Positions 1 through 7,901 of a stretch of DNA of 11,560 nucleotides are shown here, in pieces. The notes beneath the pieces were generated by a model that saw nothing but the letters and a program-made list of their open reading frames with translations, ran no database searches and had not been told where the DNA came from. The stretch covers positions 1 to 11,560 of the forward strand of contig CAYQIT010000020.1 in the NCBI GenBank assembly GCA_964417685.1. The letters run 5' to 3'. Positions within the stretch are counted from its first letter, which is position 1, and every line of letters starts with the position of its first letter. A program made the translations under genes and the position numbers. This DNA is from CAJQGY01 sp964417685. Its GTDB lineage: Bacteria; Pseudomonadota; Gammaproteobacteria; Magnimaribacterales; D2472.

Positions 1-83
1 TGATCTATTAACAAAAATACTAGACTGGCACCAAGAGAAATTAACAAAAGTACCACTACAATAATAATAATTGTTTTAAGCAT
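1..83 (-). CDS. DUF2909 twin-transmembrane protein, N-terminal fragment
   Basis: A minus-strand frame opens with ATG at 83-81 and runs off the left edge after 27 codons. It begins MLKTIIII and continues as one hydrophobic helix with a small-residue patch (SLGAS), then LVFLLID. This closely resembles the start of DUF2909 proteins, which are about 65-70 residues long, have two membrane helices and have no assigned biochemical function. In Pseudomonas-like bacteria the family is encoded between the cytochrome c oxidase subunit III gene and SURF1, on the opposite strand. The same divergent arrangement is seen here, with 34 bp between the two start codons. Only the first helix is inside the window. 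The family call rests on remembered sequence character plus context. The function is unknown, though a link to terminal oxidase assembly is a reasonable guess from neighbourhood. Confidence 0.72.
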   Translation of the reverse strand, partial: MLKTIIIIVVVLLLISLGASLVFLLID

Positions 84-117
84 AATTTTATTTTAGATTA
101 ATAATACAAACATAGAT

Positions 118-816
118 ATGAGTAAAAGAAGATTTAATCCAGGTAAAAGACTTTCATTCTTTTTTGTATTCTTTGCAATTTCTTTTTTTGCTTTAGGTAT
201 TTGGCAAATTGAGAGAGGCCAAGCTAAATCAAAAATATTAACAGCATATGAGCAAGCCGGAGAAGAGCTACCTCAGAAACTCTCTAGCGGTTCATTTAAA
301 TGGCAAAGGATAGTGACTAAAGGCTATTTTGACCCTAGTAAACAGGTCCTTGTAGATAACGTAATAAATAAAGGCGTAGCAGGGTATAAGGTCCTTACCC
401 CTTTAATTTCTGAAGATACTAAAAAAATACTACTTGTTGATAGAGGTTGGTTCTCTGCAGGAAATGATCGAAGCAAGTTACCTCAACTCAATACCACCAA
501 AGATGAAGTAACGGTTTTTGGAACTTTGGAAAGGCCGGAGTTGGGCTTTGTTCTTTCAGAAAATTTAATAACCAATAGTTTGCCAAAAGTATCACAAACA
601 AAAAACATTGAAGTATTACAGACTGCATTCAATCAAGAGCTTTTTCCATTTATTTTGGTTGCAGAGCCAACGCTGAAAGATAGCCTAGAATATATTAAAA
701 TTACACCCACAAACATGACGCCTGCGAAACATTTCGGCTATGCCGTACAGTGGTTCACAATGTTTTTGGCAATTTGTTTTATGTACCTATGGATAGGGAG
801 TAGAAATGAAAAATAA
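118..816 (+). CDS. SURF1 family cytochrome c oxidase assembly protein
   Basis: SURF1 (Shy1) proteins are inner-membrane factors that assist heme a insertion and maturation of subunit I of aa3-type cytochrome c oxidase. The 232-residue product has the family layout. An N-terminal membrane helix (about 11-30) runs into the conserved GIWQIERGQAK element. A periplasmic domain follows with GYFDPSKQVLVDN, GYKVLTPL and LLVDRGWF (about 70-115). A C-terminal helix (about 205-227) carries HFGYAVQWF. The length is normal for bacterial members. The ATG at 118 has no clear Shine-Dalgarno sequence, and the 34-bp gap to the divergent DUF2909 gene leaves little promoter space. The 3' end overlaps the next gene by 11 bp, so this is the first gene of a tightly coupled five-gene set. 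Family assignment is secure from several conserved blocks. Confidence 0.93.
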   Translation: MSKRRFNPGKRLSFFFVFFAISFFALGIWQIERGQAKSKILTAYEQAGEELPQKLSSGSFKWQRIVTKGYFDPSKQVLVDNVINKGVAGYKVLTPLISEDTKKILLVDRGWFSAGNDRSKLPQLNTTKDEVTVFGTLERPELGFVLSENLITNSLPKVSQTKNIEVLQTAFNQELFPFILVAEPTLKDSLEYIKITPTNMTPAKHFGYAVQWFTMFLAICFMYLWIGSRNEK

Positions 817-1354
817 AATATTAGCAGCAATAATACTTCTAACCCCTATTGCCGTAGTGGTTGCCTCGTCAATTATTTTCTCTGCTGGGATTTCTCCAAC
901 CAATACAAACAATAATGGAGTTTTCTTTAAGGACTACTTTAATTTTGAACAATTTTCAATTAAAGAAGACAAAGAAGAATTTAATTTTACAGATGGAAAA
1001 TGGGTATTAAGCGTCTATGTTACGGATATTGAAAAAGCGCAAGAGTCTATATATTTCATGAGGCAGCTCAATGTCGCTTTGAATAGAGACATCTATAAAT
1101 TAAAAAGAGTTGCCTTCTTTTCAAATAAGTTAATAGAACAAGATTTGGATGAATTGTTAAAAGATTACCCAAGGACGTCTAAACTAATTGACGAAAACGG
1201 CATGTTGCTTAATGTTTTACAACGAAATTCTTCAATAGACATGAATATAGAAAATCCTATATTTATAATTGATCCATATGGTAGAGCGGTAATGTTTTTC
1301 CCGCCGGGCACAGACCCAAAAAAAATTCTTAAAGACTTGAAGGTATTAATTTAA
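806..1354 (+). CDS. Membrane-anchored SCO/thioredoxin-like protein lacking cysteines (oxidase assembly locus)
   Basis: This 182-residue protein has one N-terminal membrane anchor (about 5-27) and an extracytoplasmic domain. The domain contains GKWVLSVYV (64-72), YFMRQLNVALNRD (83-95) and, near the end, PIFIIDPYGRAVMFFPPG (151-168) followed by PKKILKDLKVL. A central strand, then helix, then 'IDPxGR...PPG' resembles SCO/thioredoxin-like folds. Genes of this size are commonly found between SURF1 and ctaA in related bacteria, annotated as hypothetical or SCO-like. As I recall those relatives, the position after the first strand carries a CxxxC pair; here it reads TDIEKAQES, and the whole protein contains no cysteine. 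It therefore cannot bind copper through thiols or act as a thiol-disulfide enzyme. The ATG at 806 is preceded by GGGAG with a 5-base spacer, and the gene overlaps SURF1 by 11 bp. A role in oxidase assembly is inferred from context only. Confidence 0.7.
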   Translation: MKNKILAAIILLTPIAVVVASSIIFSAGISPTNTNNNGVFFKDYFNFEQFSIKEDKEEFNFTDGKWVLSVYVTDIEKAQESIYFMRQLNVALNRDIYKLKRVAFFSNKLIEQDLDELLKDYPRTSKLIDENGMLLNVLQRNSSIDMNIENPIFIIDPYGRAVMFFPPGTDPKKILKDLKVLI

Positions 1355-2328
1355 TGAACAATATAAAAAATTTATCTCTGTTCGGAGTGTGTTTTGCTTT
1401 TGTAGTTATCGCATTAGGTGCATGGACAAGATTAGTTGACGCTGGATTAGGTTGCCCTGATTGGCCAGGTTGTTATGGGTTTGTTGTGTTTCCAACTGAT
1501 GCTGCTGAAATTGCACTCGCTGAGAGTAGATATCCAGCTTTTCCCTATGATATAAATAAAGCTATTCCTGAGGTGGTGCACAGGTATTTTGCTGCGACTC
1601 TTGGGCTGATTGCAATCCTATTAACCTATATCTCATTCAAAACAAAAGAAGACAAGAAGTTAAGATGGTGGTCACTAGGACTTTTGGTTTTTATTTGTTG
1701 CCAGGGGTTGTTTGGATATCTAACAGTAAGCTTAAAACTTTTGCCAATCATTGTTACTGGCCATTTATTCGGAGGTTTTTTTACTCTCAGCCTTTTCTTT
1801 TTTATATTTATAAAAGCAGGCAATTTTGAAGTATTAAATAAAATGAGAGTGCCTCAACTAAAGTCTATATCTCTAATTGCATTAATCTTCCTGTTATTCC
1901 AAATTTTTCTAGGTGCATGGACAAGCACAAACTATGCTTCGTTGGCGTGCGTTGATTTTCCAACCTGCCAAGGATCATATTTGCCAGATATGGACTTTAA
2001 ACAAGGCTTTGATTTTAGCCAAGAAGTTGGGCCAAACTATCTATATGGCTTATTGGATAATTCAGCGCGAGTGGCAATTCATTATTCACACAGGATATCT
2101 GCAATTATTGTGACAATAGTCTTTTTAATACTTATTTCAAAGCTATGGTTCTCATCTGCAGCGCCGCTTGCTTCAACTATTGGGATACTTTTGCTTACAC
2201 AAATATCGCTCGGAATTATCAATGTAATCTATGTGTTGCCTTTATATGTGGCAATTGCTCACAACCTTATAGCCGCAACATTATTATTAGCTACATTTAC
2301 AGTTAATTATTTGGCTTGGAAAAAATGA
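1354..2328 (+). CDS. ctaA: Heme A synthase (COX15/CtaA family)
   Basis: CtaA oxidises the C8 methyl group of heme O to a formyl group, making heme A for aa3-type oxidases. The 324-residue protein is highly hydrophobic, with about eight membrane helices in two pseudo-symmetric halves. Candidate heme-ligating histidines are visible in each half: H76 in EVVHRYFA (with the conserved partner E73), H137 in TGHLFGG, H243/H246 in IHYSHR and H303 in IAHNLIAA. Two extracytoplasmic cysteine pairs are present, C34/C40 in GCPDWPGC and C199/C205 in ACVDFPTC. Their spacing fits the cysteine-containing class known from Bacillus. The ATG shares one base with the upstream stop (TAATG) and has a GAAGG ribosome site about 10 bases upstream. 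The last four bases overlap ctaB. Product substrate and pathway follow from the family; I see no missing key residue. Confidence 0.95.
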   Translation: MNNIKNLSLFGVCFAFVVIALGAWTRLVDAGLGCPDWPGCYGFVVFPTDAAEIALAESRYPAFPYDINKAIPEVVHRYFAATLGLIAILLTYISFKTKEDKKLRWWSLGLLVFICCQGLFGYLTVSLKLLPIIVTGHLFGGFFTLSLFFFIFIKAGNFEVLNKMRVPQLKSISLIALIFLLFQIFLGAWTSTNYASLACVDFPTCQGSYLPDMDFKQGFDFSQEVGPNYLYGLLDNSARVAIHYSHRISAIIVTIVFLILISKLWFSSAAPLASTIGILLLTQISLGIINVIYVLPLYVAIAHNLIAATLLLATFTVNYLAWKK

Positions 2329-3185
2329 GCCTTTTAAAAAGCTATTACAATTTATGTAAGCCAAATGTGGTTTATATGATGCTTATTACAGCATTAGTTG
2401 GAATGCTTTTAGCTCAGGAAGAACTCCCTTCTTTATATACAATTTTTATTTCTTTACTTGGAATAGCACTATGCTCTGGGTCTGCTGCTGCCATTAATCA
2501 AGTAATAGATAGAAATGCAGATGCATCTATGAATAGAACAGATCAAAGGCCTTTGCCACAAGGGGATCTTACCCCTTTTCATGCAACTATTTTCGCAACA
2601 ATTATCGGACTTCTTGGAGCGCTAATTCTTTATGTTTTTGTAAATACACTCACCATGTATTTAACAATAGCTTCATTAATAGGGTATGCATTCATCTATA
2701 CAGTTTATTTAAAAAGAGCTACACCCCAAAATATAGTTATTGGAGGGTTGGCTGGAGCAGCCCCGCCTCTATTAGGATGGACTTCAATTACAAACTCTAT
2801 TGATGCTTATGCTCTGCTCTTGGTGTTAATAATTTTTATTTGGACCCCGCCTCACTTTTGGGCATTGGCAATATATAGGAAAGACGAATATGCCAAAGAA
2901 TCTATACCAATGCTTCCAGTTACACATGGGGTTGCATTCACAAAACTGCAAATAGTTCTTTATACAATTATCTTGTATTTAGTGAGCTTGCTTCCTTATA
3001 TTGTTTTAATGTCAGGTGTAATTTATTTATTTTCAGCACTAATGCTGAGCTCTTTATTTTTATATTATTCTATTAAACTCTACTTCGCTGAAGGTGATGA
3101 TTATGCAATGAAAACATTTACCTTCTCAATTTATTATATATTTTTAATTTTCATAGCTTTGCTAGCGGACCACTTTATTTTATGA
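2325..3185 (+). CDS. ctaB: Protoheme IX farnesyltransferase (heme O synthase)
   Basis: CtaB (CyoE/COX10) is a UbiA-superfamily membrane prenyltransferase that adds a farnesyl group to heme B, giving heme O, the substrate of the neighbouring CtaA. The aspartate-rich substrate site is clear: N58, D62 and D66 in NQVIDRNADASMNRT, followed by DQRPLPQG. The second conserved cytoplasmic loop reads YLKRATPQNIVIGGLAGAAPP, and IWTPPHFWALAI is also typical. Several membrane helices fill the remainder. The frame is also open from a TTG at 2316, but I choose the ATG at 2325. It gives 286 residues, begins directly at the family-like MSLLKSYYNLCKP, and forms an ATGA overlap with the ctaA stop, the same arrangement used at the next junction. 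The upstream ribosome site is weak (TGGA), so translational coupling to ctaA is likely. Confidence 0.95.
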   Translation: MSLLKSYYNLCKPNVVYMMLITALVGMLLAQEELPSLYTIFISLLGIALCSGSAAAINQVIDRNADASMNRTDQRPLPQGDLTPFHATIFATIIGLLGALILYVFVNTLTMYLTIASLIGYAFIYTVYLKRATPQNIVIGGLAGAAPPLLGWTSITNSIDAYALLLVLIIFIWTPPHFWALAIYRKDEYAKESIPMLPVTHGVAFTKLQIVLYTIILYLVSLLPYIVLMSGVIYLFSALMLSSLFLYYSIKLYFAEGDDYAMKTFTFSIYYIFLIFIALLADHFIL

Positions 3186-3826
3186 AATCTAACAGAATAA
3201 AACTTAATATAATTTTAATTTTTGTATTTATAGCTGTTGTTATGTTCTTGTTTGTTAATAAGCTAACAACTCCAAGAACCCTTGATAAAAATGAGCTTCT
3301 TATAAATGGGTTATTTATGTTTGACCAACCCAAGAAAATCTCTGACTTTTCATTTTTAACATCAAATGAAGTCACTTTTACAAAGGCAAGTCTTCAGGAT
3401 AAATGGACTTTAATGTATTTTGGTTTTGCCAATTGCCCAGAGGAGTGCCCAGTTACCATGTATGAAATGTCAAAGCTTCTTGGTGTTTTGAAAGACAAAA
3501 ACTATCCATTAGAGGATAAGCAATGGGTTTTGGTCACTATTGATCCGGAGAGAGATACAGCAGAATCTATTGATAAGTATGCAAAAGGATTTGCAGAAGA
3601 ATTTATAGGCGTAAGAGGAAGTAGACCAATGCTTTTAAATCTTGCTACACAGCTTGCTGTTAATAATGTTATGCCCTCTCATAAACATATGGATCATAGT
3701 CACTTGGACAATCATGTGAATAATATAATTCTTATAAATCCTGATGCTGAATTTGCAGGTTTTTTTAGGCCGCCATTCACAACCCCAAGGCTATCTTTAA
3801 CCTATCAATCAGTTACATCAAACTAA
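3182..3826 (+). CDS. SCO1/SenC family copper chaperone
   Basis: SCO proteins are membrane-anchored thioredoxin-fold copper chaperones that deliver or reduce copper at the CuA site of oxidase subunit II. The 214-residue product has a membrane anchor (about 8-26) and the copper motif C85-P-E-E-C89 within YFGFANCPEECPVTMYEM. The third ligand, H178 in DNHVNNIILINPD, lies at the expected distance before LINPDA and aligns with the conserved histidine of human SCO1. The domain also contains VTIDPERDT and ends with FFRPPFTTPRL. Just before H178 is a histidine-rich stretch with H167, H169, H172 and H174, which could add metal-binding capacity. Translation starts in an ATGA overlap with ctaB. The 3' end overlaps the convergent oxidoreductase gene by 4 bp, so no intergenic terminator exists. 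A broader redox role is possible, but the genetic setting argues for CuA assembly. Confidence 0.93.
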   Translation: MKSNRIKLNIILIFVFIAVVMFLFVNKLTTPRTLDKNELLINGLFMFDQPKKISDFSFLTSNEVTFTKASLQDKWTLMYFGFANCPEECPVTMYEMSKLLGVLKDKNYPLEDKQWVLVTIDPERDTAESIDKYAKGFAEEFIGVRGSRPMLLNLATQLAVNNVMPSHKHMDHSHLDNHVNNIILINPDAEFAGFFRPPFTTPRLSLTYQSVTSN

Positions 3827-4830
3827 TTTATAGAAACTATAACTTTCCCCTTAGCTTTCCGATCTTTTAGATGCGCTATGGCATTTGCTGAGTCTTCAAG
3901 GGTAAATCTATCGGAAGGCGTAGGATCAATTTTTCCATCTGAAAAAAGAGAAAATAGTTCTTCAAAGTTCTTTTTATTTTCTTCAGGAAACATTCCAACC
4001 CAAGCCCCCCAAAATACACCAACTATTTGACACCCTTTAAGCAGCGTAAGATTTAATGGCATTTTAGGAATTTGATCAGCTCCAGCAGCAAACCCTATAA
4101 CAAGATACCTACCGTCCCATGCAATTGATCTCAAACAAGGCTCAGCATAACTACCCCCAACTGGATCGTATATTACGTTTGGACCTTTGCCCCCAGTTAA
4201 ATCTTTTATTTTTGTTGATAATTCTTTTTGCTCATCTCGTGACAAATTACCAGATGGATATATGAATGCTTCATCTGCTCCGTTAGCTAGGCATATATCA
4301 ATCTTTTCTTGTGTTGAAGCTGCCGCAATAACTTTTGCACCCATGGCTTTGCCTAGCTGAATTGTTGCAAGACCAACACCTCCTGATGCTCCAAGTACCA
4401 GTAATGTTTCCCCTTGCTGTAGGTTAGCTCTTTGTTTTAGTGCGTATAAAGATGTTCCATATGTTACCGAGAGGGCTGAAGCTATTTCATAGTCCATATT
4501 TTCTGGGATTGGTCGCAACATTGACTGATGAGCAAGAAGCTTTTCAGCAAGACCTCCGACCATTGCCGCAGCGAAAACTTTATCACCAACTTTATATCCC
4601 TCTACTCCTTCACCAACCTCAGTGATAATACCTGCGGCCTCTCCGCCAGGTATAAAAGGAAGAGGGGGCTGAAACTGATAAAGCCCTTGGATCATAAGGA
4701 CATCAGGAAAATTAATGCTTGCAGCCTTTAATTCAATAATTACATGCTCCGGAGCAATGACAGGGTCAGGCACCTCATTGAATTGAAGTTTTTCTGGACC
4801 ACCTAGTTCTACACATTGTAGTGCTTTCAT
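3823..4830 (-). CDS. Zinc-independent NADPH:quinone oxidoreductase family protein (MDR superfamily)
   Basis: The 335-residue product is a soluble medium-chain dehydrogenase/reductase of the quinone oxidoreductase type. An N-terminal GroES-like domain (to about 125) contains NFPDVLMIQGLYQ and PGGEAAGIITEVGEGV, without the cysteine ligands of zinc alcohol dehydrogenases. A Rossmann domain follows, with the nucleotide loop GASGGVG at 147-153 and VIAAASTQEK. Further family marks are YDPVGG, GRYLVIGFAAG and VGVFWGAW; the C-terminus ends KDRKAKGKVIVSIN. Members reduce quinones or other alpha,beta-unsaturated carbonyls with NADPH; the actual substrate cannot be read from sequence. A strong AGGGGG ribosome site lies 4 bases before the ATG, the best in the window. 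It is the last gene of the pckA-gshA-qor run, 12 bp after gshA, and its stop overlaps the convergent SCO gene. Confidence 0.9.
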   Translation of the reverse strand: MKALQCVELGGPEKLQFNEVPDPVIAPEHVIIELKAASINFPDVLMIQGLYQFQPPLPFIPGGEAAGIITEVGEGVEGYKVGDKVFAAAMVGGLAEKLLAHQSMLRPIPENMDYEIASALSVTYGTSLYALKQRANLQQGETLLVLGASGGVGLATIQLGKAMGAKVIAAASTQEKIDICLANGADEAFIYPSGNLSRDEQKELSTKIKDLTGGKGPNVIYDPVGGSYAEPCLRSIAWDGRYLVIGFAAGADQIPKMPLNLTLLKGCQIVGVFWGAWVGMFPEENKKNFEELFSLFSDGKIDPTPSDRFTLEDSANAIAHLKDRKAKGKVIVSIN

Positions 4831-4842
4831 TTTTCCCCCTTC

Positions 4843-6354
4843 TTATAGTTTTGAGTTATATGAGTTAATAAACTCATCTATGCTCGGCTCTTTTAAAGTA
4901 TTGAGTTTATCAAAATTTTTCAAGGATTCCCTAGCTTCATCTTTAAATTTTTCTAAATCACTATATTCTAAAGAACTTAAATATGATTTATGCAACTTTG
5001 ATGTAAGCATTCCATAATCAGTAAATGCAATTTCACCATCATTTAAAGAGTCTATAATCCCATTCTTGTTCTCAACAGACTTTAGTGCATTTATGTATTT
5101 AGAGCTATTAGGCATAACACTTGCAAGCATTTTAAGTTTTTCTACTACCTTCTGTTTTGCTGTTCCTATGAATTGCTTTTTGCCATCAAAAAATATTGTA
5201 GCTTCAGAATTATTTCCATTACTGATTACTGCAGATTCATTTTGCTTAATTTTCTTAGCCTCGGCATCGTCTATTAAAGGGCTATCTGAAATAATGCAAT
5301 ATATTAATACTAAGTCCAAAAGCCTAATTTGATCCTTGGAAATACCAACCGGCTCATTTGGCGACAAATCTATTCCTCTTACCTCAACGTATTCTATGCC
5401 AGATGATAGGAGAACTTCATAGGGCCGTTGGTCTTTATTGCCAACCCTCTTAGGCCTTATTGAATCATAATATTCATTCTCAATTTGTAGTCTGCCAGTA
5501 GATATCTGAAGCCACTCAGAATTTTTCTTTAAACCAATATCTTCAAAAGGCTTAAAAGGAATCAAAATAGCATCTTTAATCTTTTGCAAAAACTCATCTA
5601 ATGAGTCATACCTGATATCCATGTCTTTTTGAGCAAAACTCTTATATCCAATATCGCTCATTCTCAGAGATGTGGCAAAAGGCTTATAAAAATTCTTGTC
5701 ACCCAGCACATCAAGATCATGGTCCCTTCCTTTAAGGAAAGTTTTATCCACAACAGGGGATGCACCAAAAACGCTTAAGACAAACCAATAATACCTTTTA
5801 AAATTTCTTATTAAGCCGAGGTAGATTTCATCAATATTTTCTTGATTAGAATTATTCTCAAGTTGTTTTAAAGAACTGGATCCCAAGGAAAAATTAAAGT
5901 GGATTCCTGCTATGCATTGCATAGACGAACCGTATCTCTCTTTAAGGCCTCTTCTGTAAATTTCTTTAATTTTGCCAGCATTGGTATCAGAGTATTGAGC
6001 AATATTAATTGAATCTTCATCATCAATGCTGGGCGGCATTGAATATGCCCACAAAATCTCATCATTTAAGTGTTGATTTACAAATACATGCAACATTAAT
6101 AGATATTCATATAAATCATCAATGTCTTGAAATACTGGAGTAACTAACTCGATAAGGGATTCTGCAAAATCAGTTGTAATAGAGGGGTTTGTCAGAGGAG
6201 ATCCTAAGGCTCGGGGGTGGCGAGTTGAGGCTATCTTACCATCAGCACTTACTCTAAGAGACTCTTTTTCTATCCCCCTATTAATTTCGAGAGAATCGAA
6301 AAATCCTGCTAGTTTTAGCTGATTAAGCTTTGACCCAAAATCAGCTTGTGACAT
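4843..6354 (-). CDS. gshA: Glutamate-cysteine ligase, gammaproteobacterial type
   Basis: GshA joins L-glutamate and L-cysteine through the gamma-carboxyl group using ATP, the first and usually rate-limiting step of glutathione synthesis. The 503-residue protein follows the E. coli-type family (about 518 residues) along its length. Catalytic metal-site glutamates appear in RGIEKESLRV (E29, E31) and TTDFAESLIEL (E65). Other conserved blocks are AYSMPPSI, GIHFNFSLG (H152), LQIENEYYDSIRPKR and EVRGIDLSPNEPVGI (R326). This class is distinct from the plant/alphaproteobacterial ligase and supports a gammaproteobacterial host. The ATG shares its first base with the pckA stop (TAATG), and an AGG lies 6 bases upstream inside pckA, so translation is probably coupled. 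The second enzyme, glutathione synthetase, is not in the window. The C-terminus looks complete. Confidence 0.95.
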   Translation of the reverse strand: MSQADFGSKLNQLKLAGFFDSLEINRGIEKESLRVSADGKIASTRHPRALGSPLTNPSITTDFAESLIELVTPVFQDIDDLYEYLLMLHVFVNQHLNDEILWAYSMPPSIDDEDSINIAQYSDTNAGKIKEIYRRGLKERYGSSMQCIAGIHFNFSLGSSSLKQLENNSNQENIDEIYLGLIRNFKRYYWFVLSVFGASPVVDKTFLKGRDHDLDVLGDKNFYKPFATSLRMSDIGYKSFAQKDMDIRYDSLDEFLQKIKDAILIPFKPFEDIGLKKNSEWLQISTGRLQIENEYYDSIRPKRVGNKDQRPYEVLLSSGIEYVEVRGIDLSPNEPVGISKDQIRLLDLVLIYCIISDSPLIDDAEAKKIKQNESAVISNGNNSEATIFFDGKKQFIGTAKQKVVEKLKMLASVMPNSSKYINALKSVENKNGIIDSLNDGEIAFTDYGMLTSKLHKSYLSSLEYSDLEKFKDEARESLKNFDKLNTLKEPSIDEFINSYNSKL

Positions 6355-7892
6355 TAGAAACCTGGACCAGCCGATATAATATTATTACCCAAATTAAATT
6401 TTTTAAAATTTTCTTGGAATTTTGATATGAGACTTTTTAAATCATTGTCATAGGAATCTTTATTGTCCCAGGTATTCCTTGGATTTAGTATTTTTTCATC
6501 AACTCCCTCCACATGATTTGGAATCCATAAGTTAAGGCCAGGTAGATGAGTTGTTTCAGCATCAACAAGCTCTCCATTTTGAATGGCGTTAACAATCCTC
6601 CTTGTAGTAGGAATTGAGAATCTTGACCCAATGCCATGAGGTCCCCCAGTCCATCCAGTATTAACAAGGAAAACCTGAGAGCCAAATTCTTCCATTCTTT
6701 TCATTAATAAATCAGCATAGACACCGGCTGGCCTAGGAAAGAAAGGAGCTCCAAAACATGTTGAGAAAGCTGACTCAATTGCTGAAGTTGATCCTATTTC
6801 TGTTGATCCAACCTTTGCGGTATAGCCACTTAAGAAGTGATATGCGGCAGCTTCTTTTGAAAGAATTGAAACTGGAGGTATTAGCCCAGTCAAATCACAG
6901 GTAAGGAAAATTACAGTTTTTGGCTCACCAGCAGCATTTTCTGGAACAGCATCATCAATGTGAGACCTTGGATAACATACACGGCCATTTTCTGACAATG
7001 AGGTGTTTGAATAATCTGGATTTAAATCATCATCTAAAAATACATTTTCTATAATGCTTCCATGTTTTATTGCTTTAAATATAACAGGTTCATTTTCTTC
7101 CGAGAGATCAATAGTTTTGGCATAACATCCTCCCTCAAAATTAAATACACTTCCAGGCCCCCAGCCATGCTCATCATCTCCAATAAGAGCACATGATGGA
7201 TCTGCAGATAGTGTTGTTTTTCCCGTACCCGACAAACCAAAGAACAGGGCTACATCACCATTTTTATTTACATTTGCAGAACAATGCATAGGGAGCACGT
7301 CTTTTGCAGGAAGTAAAAAGTTTTGAACTGAGAACATAGATTTTTTCATCTCTCCCGCATACTTCATTCCTGCAAGCAAAACCTTTTTCTCAGCAAAATT
7401 TATAATTACACAACCCTCAGAATAAGTCCCATCTAACTCAGGTTCACACTCATAGTTTGCAGCACTTAAGATTTGCCACTCATCTTTTTCACCTGGGTTA
7501 TATATATTAGGATCGACAAATATTAGTTTAGAAAATAACCCATGCCACGCTGTCTCAGTCCTGACTTTGATAGGGAGATAGTGATCTTTATGAGATCCAA
7601 CATGTACCTTTGAAACATATGTATCTTTTGAATCAAGGTATTTTTTTACCTTATCCCAAAGAGGTTTAAATTTATCTTTATCAAAGGGTTTGTTGATTTC
7701 TCCCCAGTCAATAGAGTTTTCGGTTGTCTCTTCTTTGACTATAAATCTATCATTAGGACTTCTTCCAGTTCTAGATCCTGTTTCTGTGGTTAGGGCTCCA
7801 TTTTTTGCAATGACGCCCTCATTATTATCAATCGCGATGCTTATAAGTTCTTCATTTGAAAGCTCGTGCTGTATATTTGTTGAATCTGTCAT
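6354..7892 (-). CDS. pckA: Phosphoenolpyruvate carboxykinase (ATP)
   Basis: PckA converts oxaloacetate and ATP to phosphoenolpyruvate, CO2 and ADP, the entry step of gluconeogenesis from TCA-cycle carbon. At 512 residues it is slightly shorter than the E. coli enzyme (540). Key elements are all visible. R44 lies in TGRSPNDRF, the lysine pair K183/K184 in GEMKKSMFS and H203 in PMHCSAN. The P-loop is GLSGTGKTT (219-227), with metal-binding D239/D240 in LIGDDEHGW and R304 in NGRVCYP. FLTCDLTGLIPPVS and NTGWTGGPHGIGSRF are also present. The P-loop type marks the ATP-dependent rather than GTP-dependent enzyme. No Shine-Dalgarno sequence precedes the ATG, and a perfect -10 box lies only 9 bases upstream, so the transcript may be nearly leaderless. 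Two palindromes further upstream suggest regulated transcription. It heads the run with gshA. Confidence 0.96.
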   Translation of the reverse strand: MTDSTNIQHELSNEELISIAIDNNEGVIAKNGALTTETGSRTGRSPNDRFIVKEETTENSIDWGEINKPFDKDKFKPLWDKVKKYLDSKDTYVSKVHVGSHKDHYLPIKVRTETAWHGLFSKLIFVDPNIYNPGEKDEWQILSAANYECEPELDGTYSEGCVIINFAEKKVLLAGMKYAGEMKKSMFSVQNFLLPAKDVLPMHCSANVNKNGDVALFFGLSGTGKTTLSADPSCALIGDDEHGWGPGSVFNFEGGCYAKTIDLSEENEPVIFKAIKHGSIIENVFLDDDLNPDYSNTSLSENGRVCYPRSHIDDAVPENAAGEPKTVIFLTCDLTGLIPPVSILSKEAAAYHFLSGYTAKVGSTEIGSTSAIESAFSTCFGAPFFPRPAGVYADLLMKRMEEFGSQVFLVNTGWTGGPHGIGSRFSIPTTRRIVNAIQNGELVDAETTHLPGLNLWIPNHVEGVDEKILNPRNTWDNKDSYDNDLKSLISKFQENFKKFNLGNNIISAGPGF

Positions 7893-7901
7893 CTTGTTTT
7901 C

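Noticed and set aside
84..117. Possible SURF1 promoter with TAATAC at 102-107 as a -10 box
   Set aside because: No acceptable -35 hexamer lies at the right distance, and AT-rich DNA gives many such matches, so it was not listed as a feature.
2316..2324. TTG start for ctaB giving three extra residues
   Set aside because: The ATG at 2325 forms an ATGA overlap with the ctaA stop, as at the ctaB/SCO junction, and matches the usual beginning of the family; the TTG has no better ribosome site.
5066..5332. Antisense open frame of 88 codons inside gshA
   Set aside because: It lies entirely opposite a well-conserved gene, has no ribosome site or recognisable motif, and reflects the codon pattern of the real strand.
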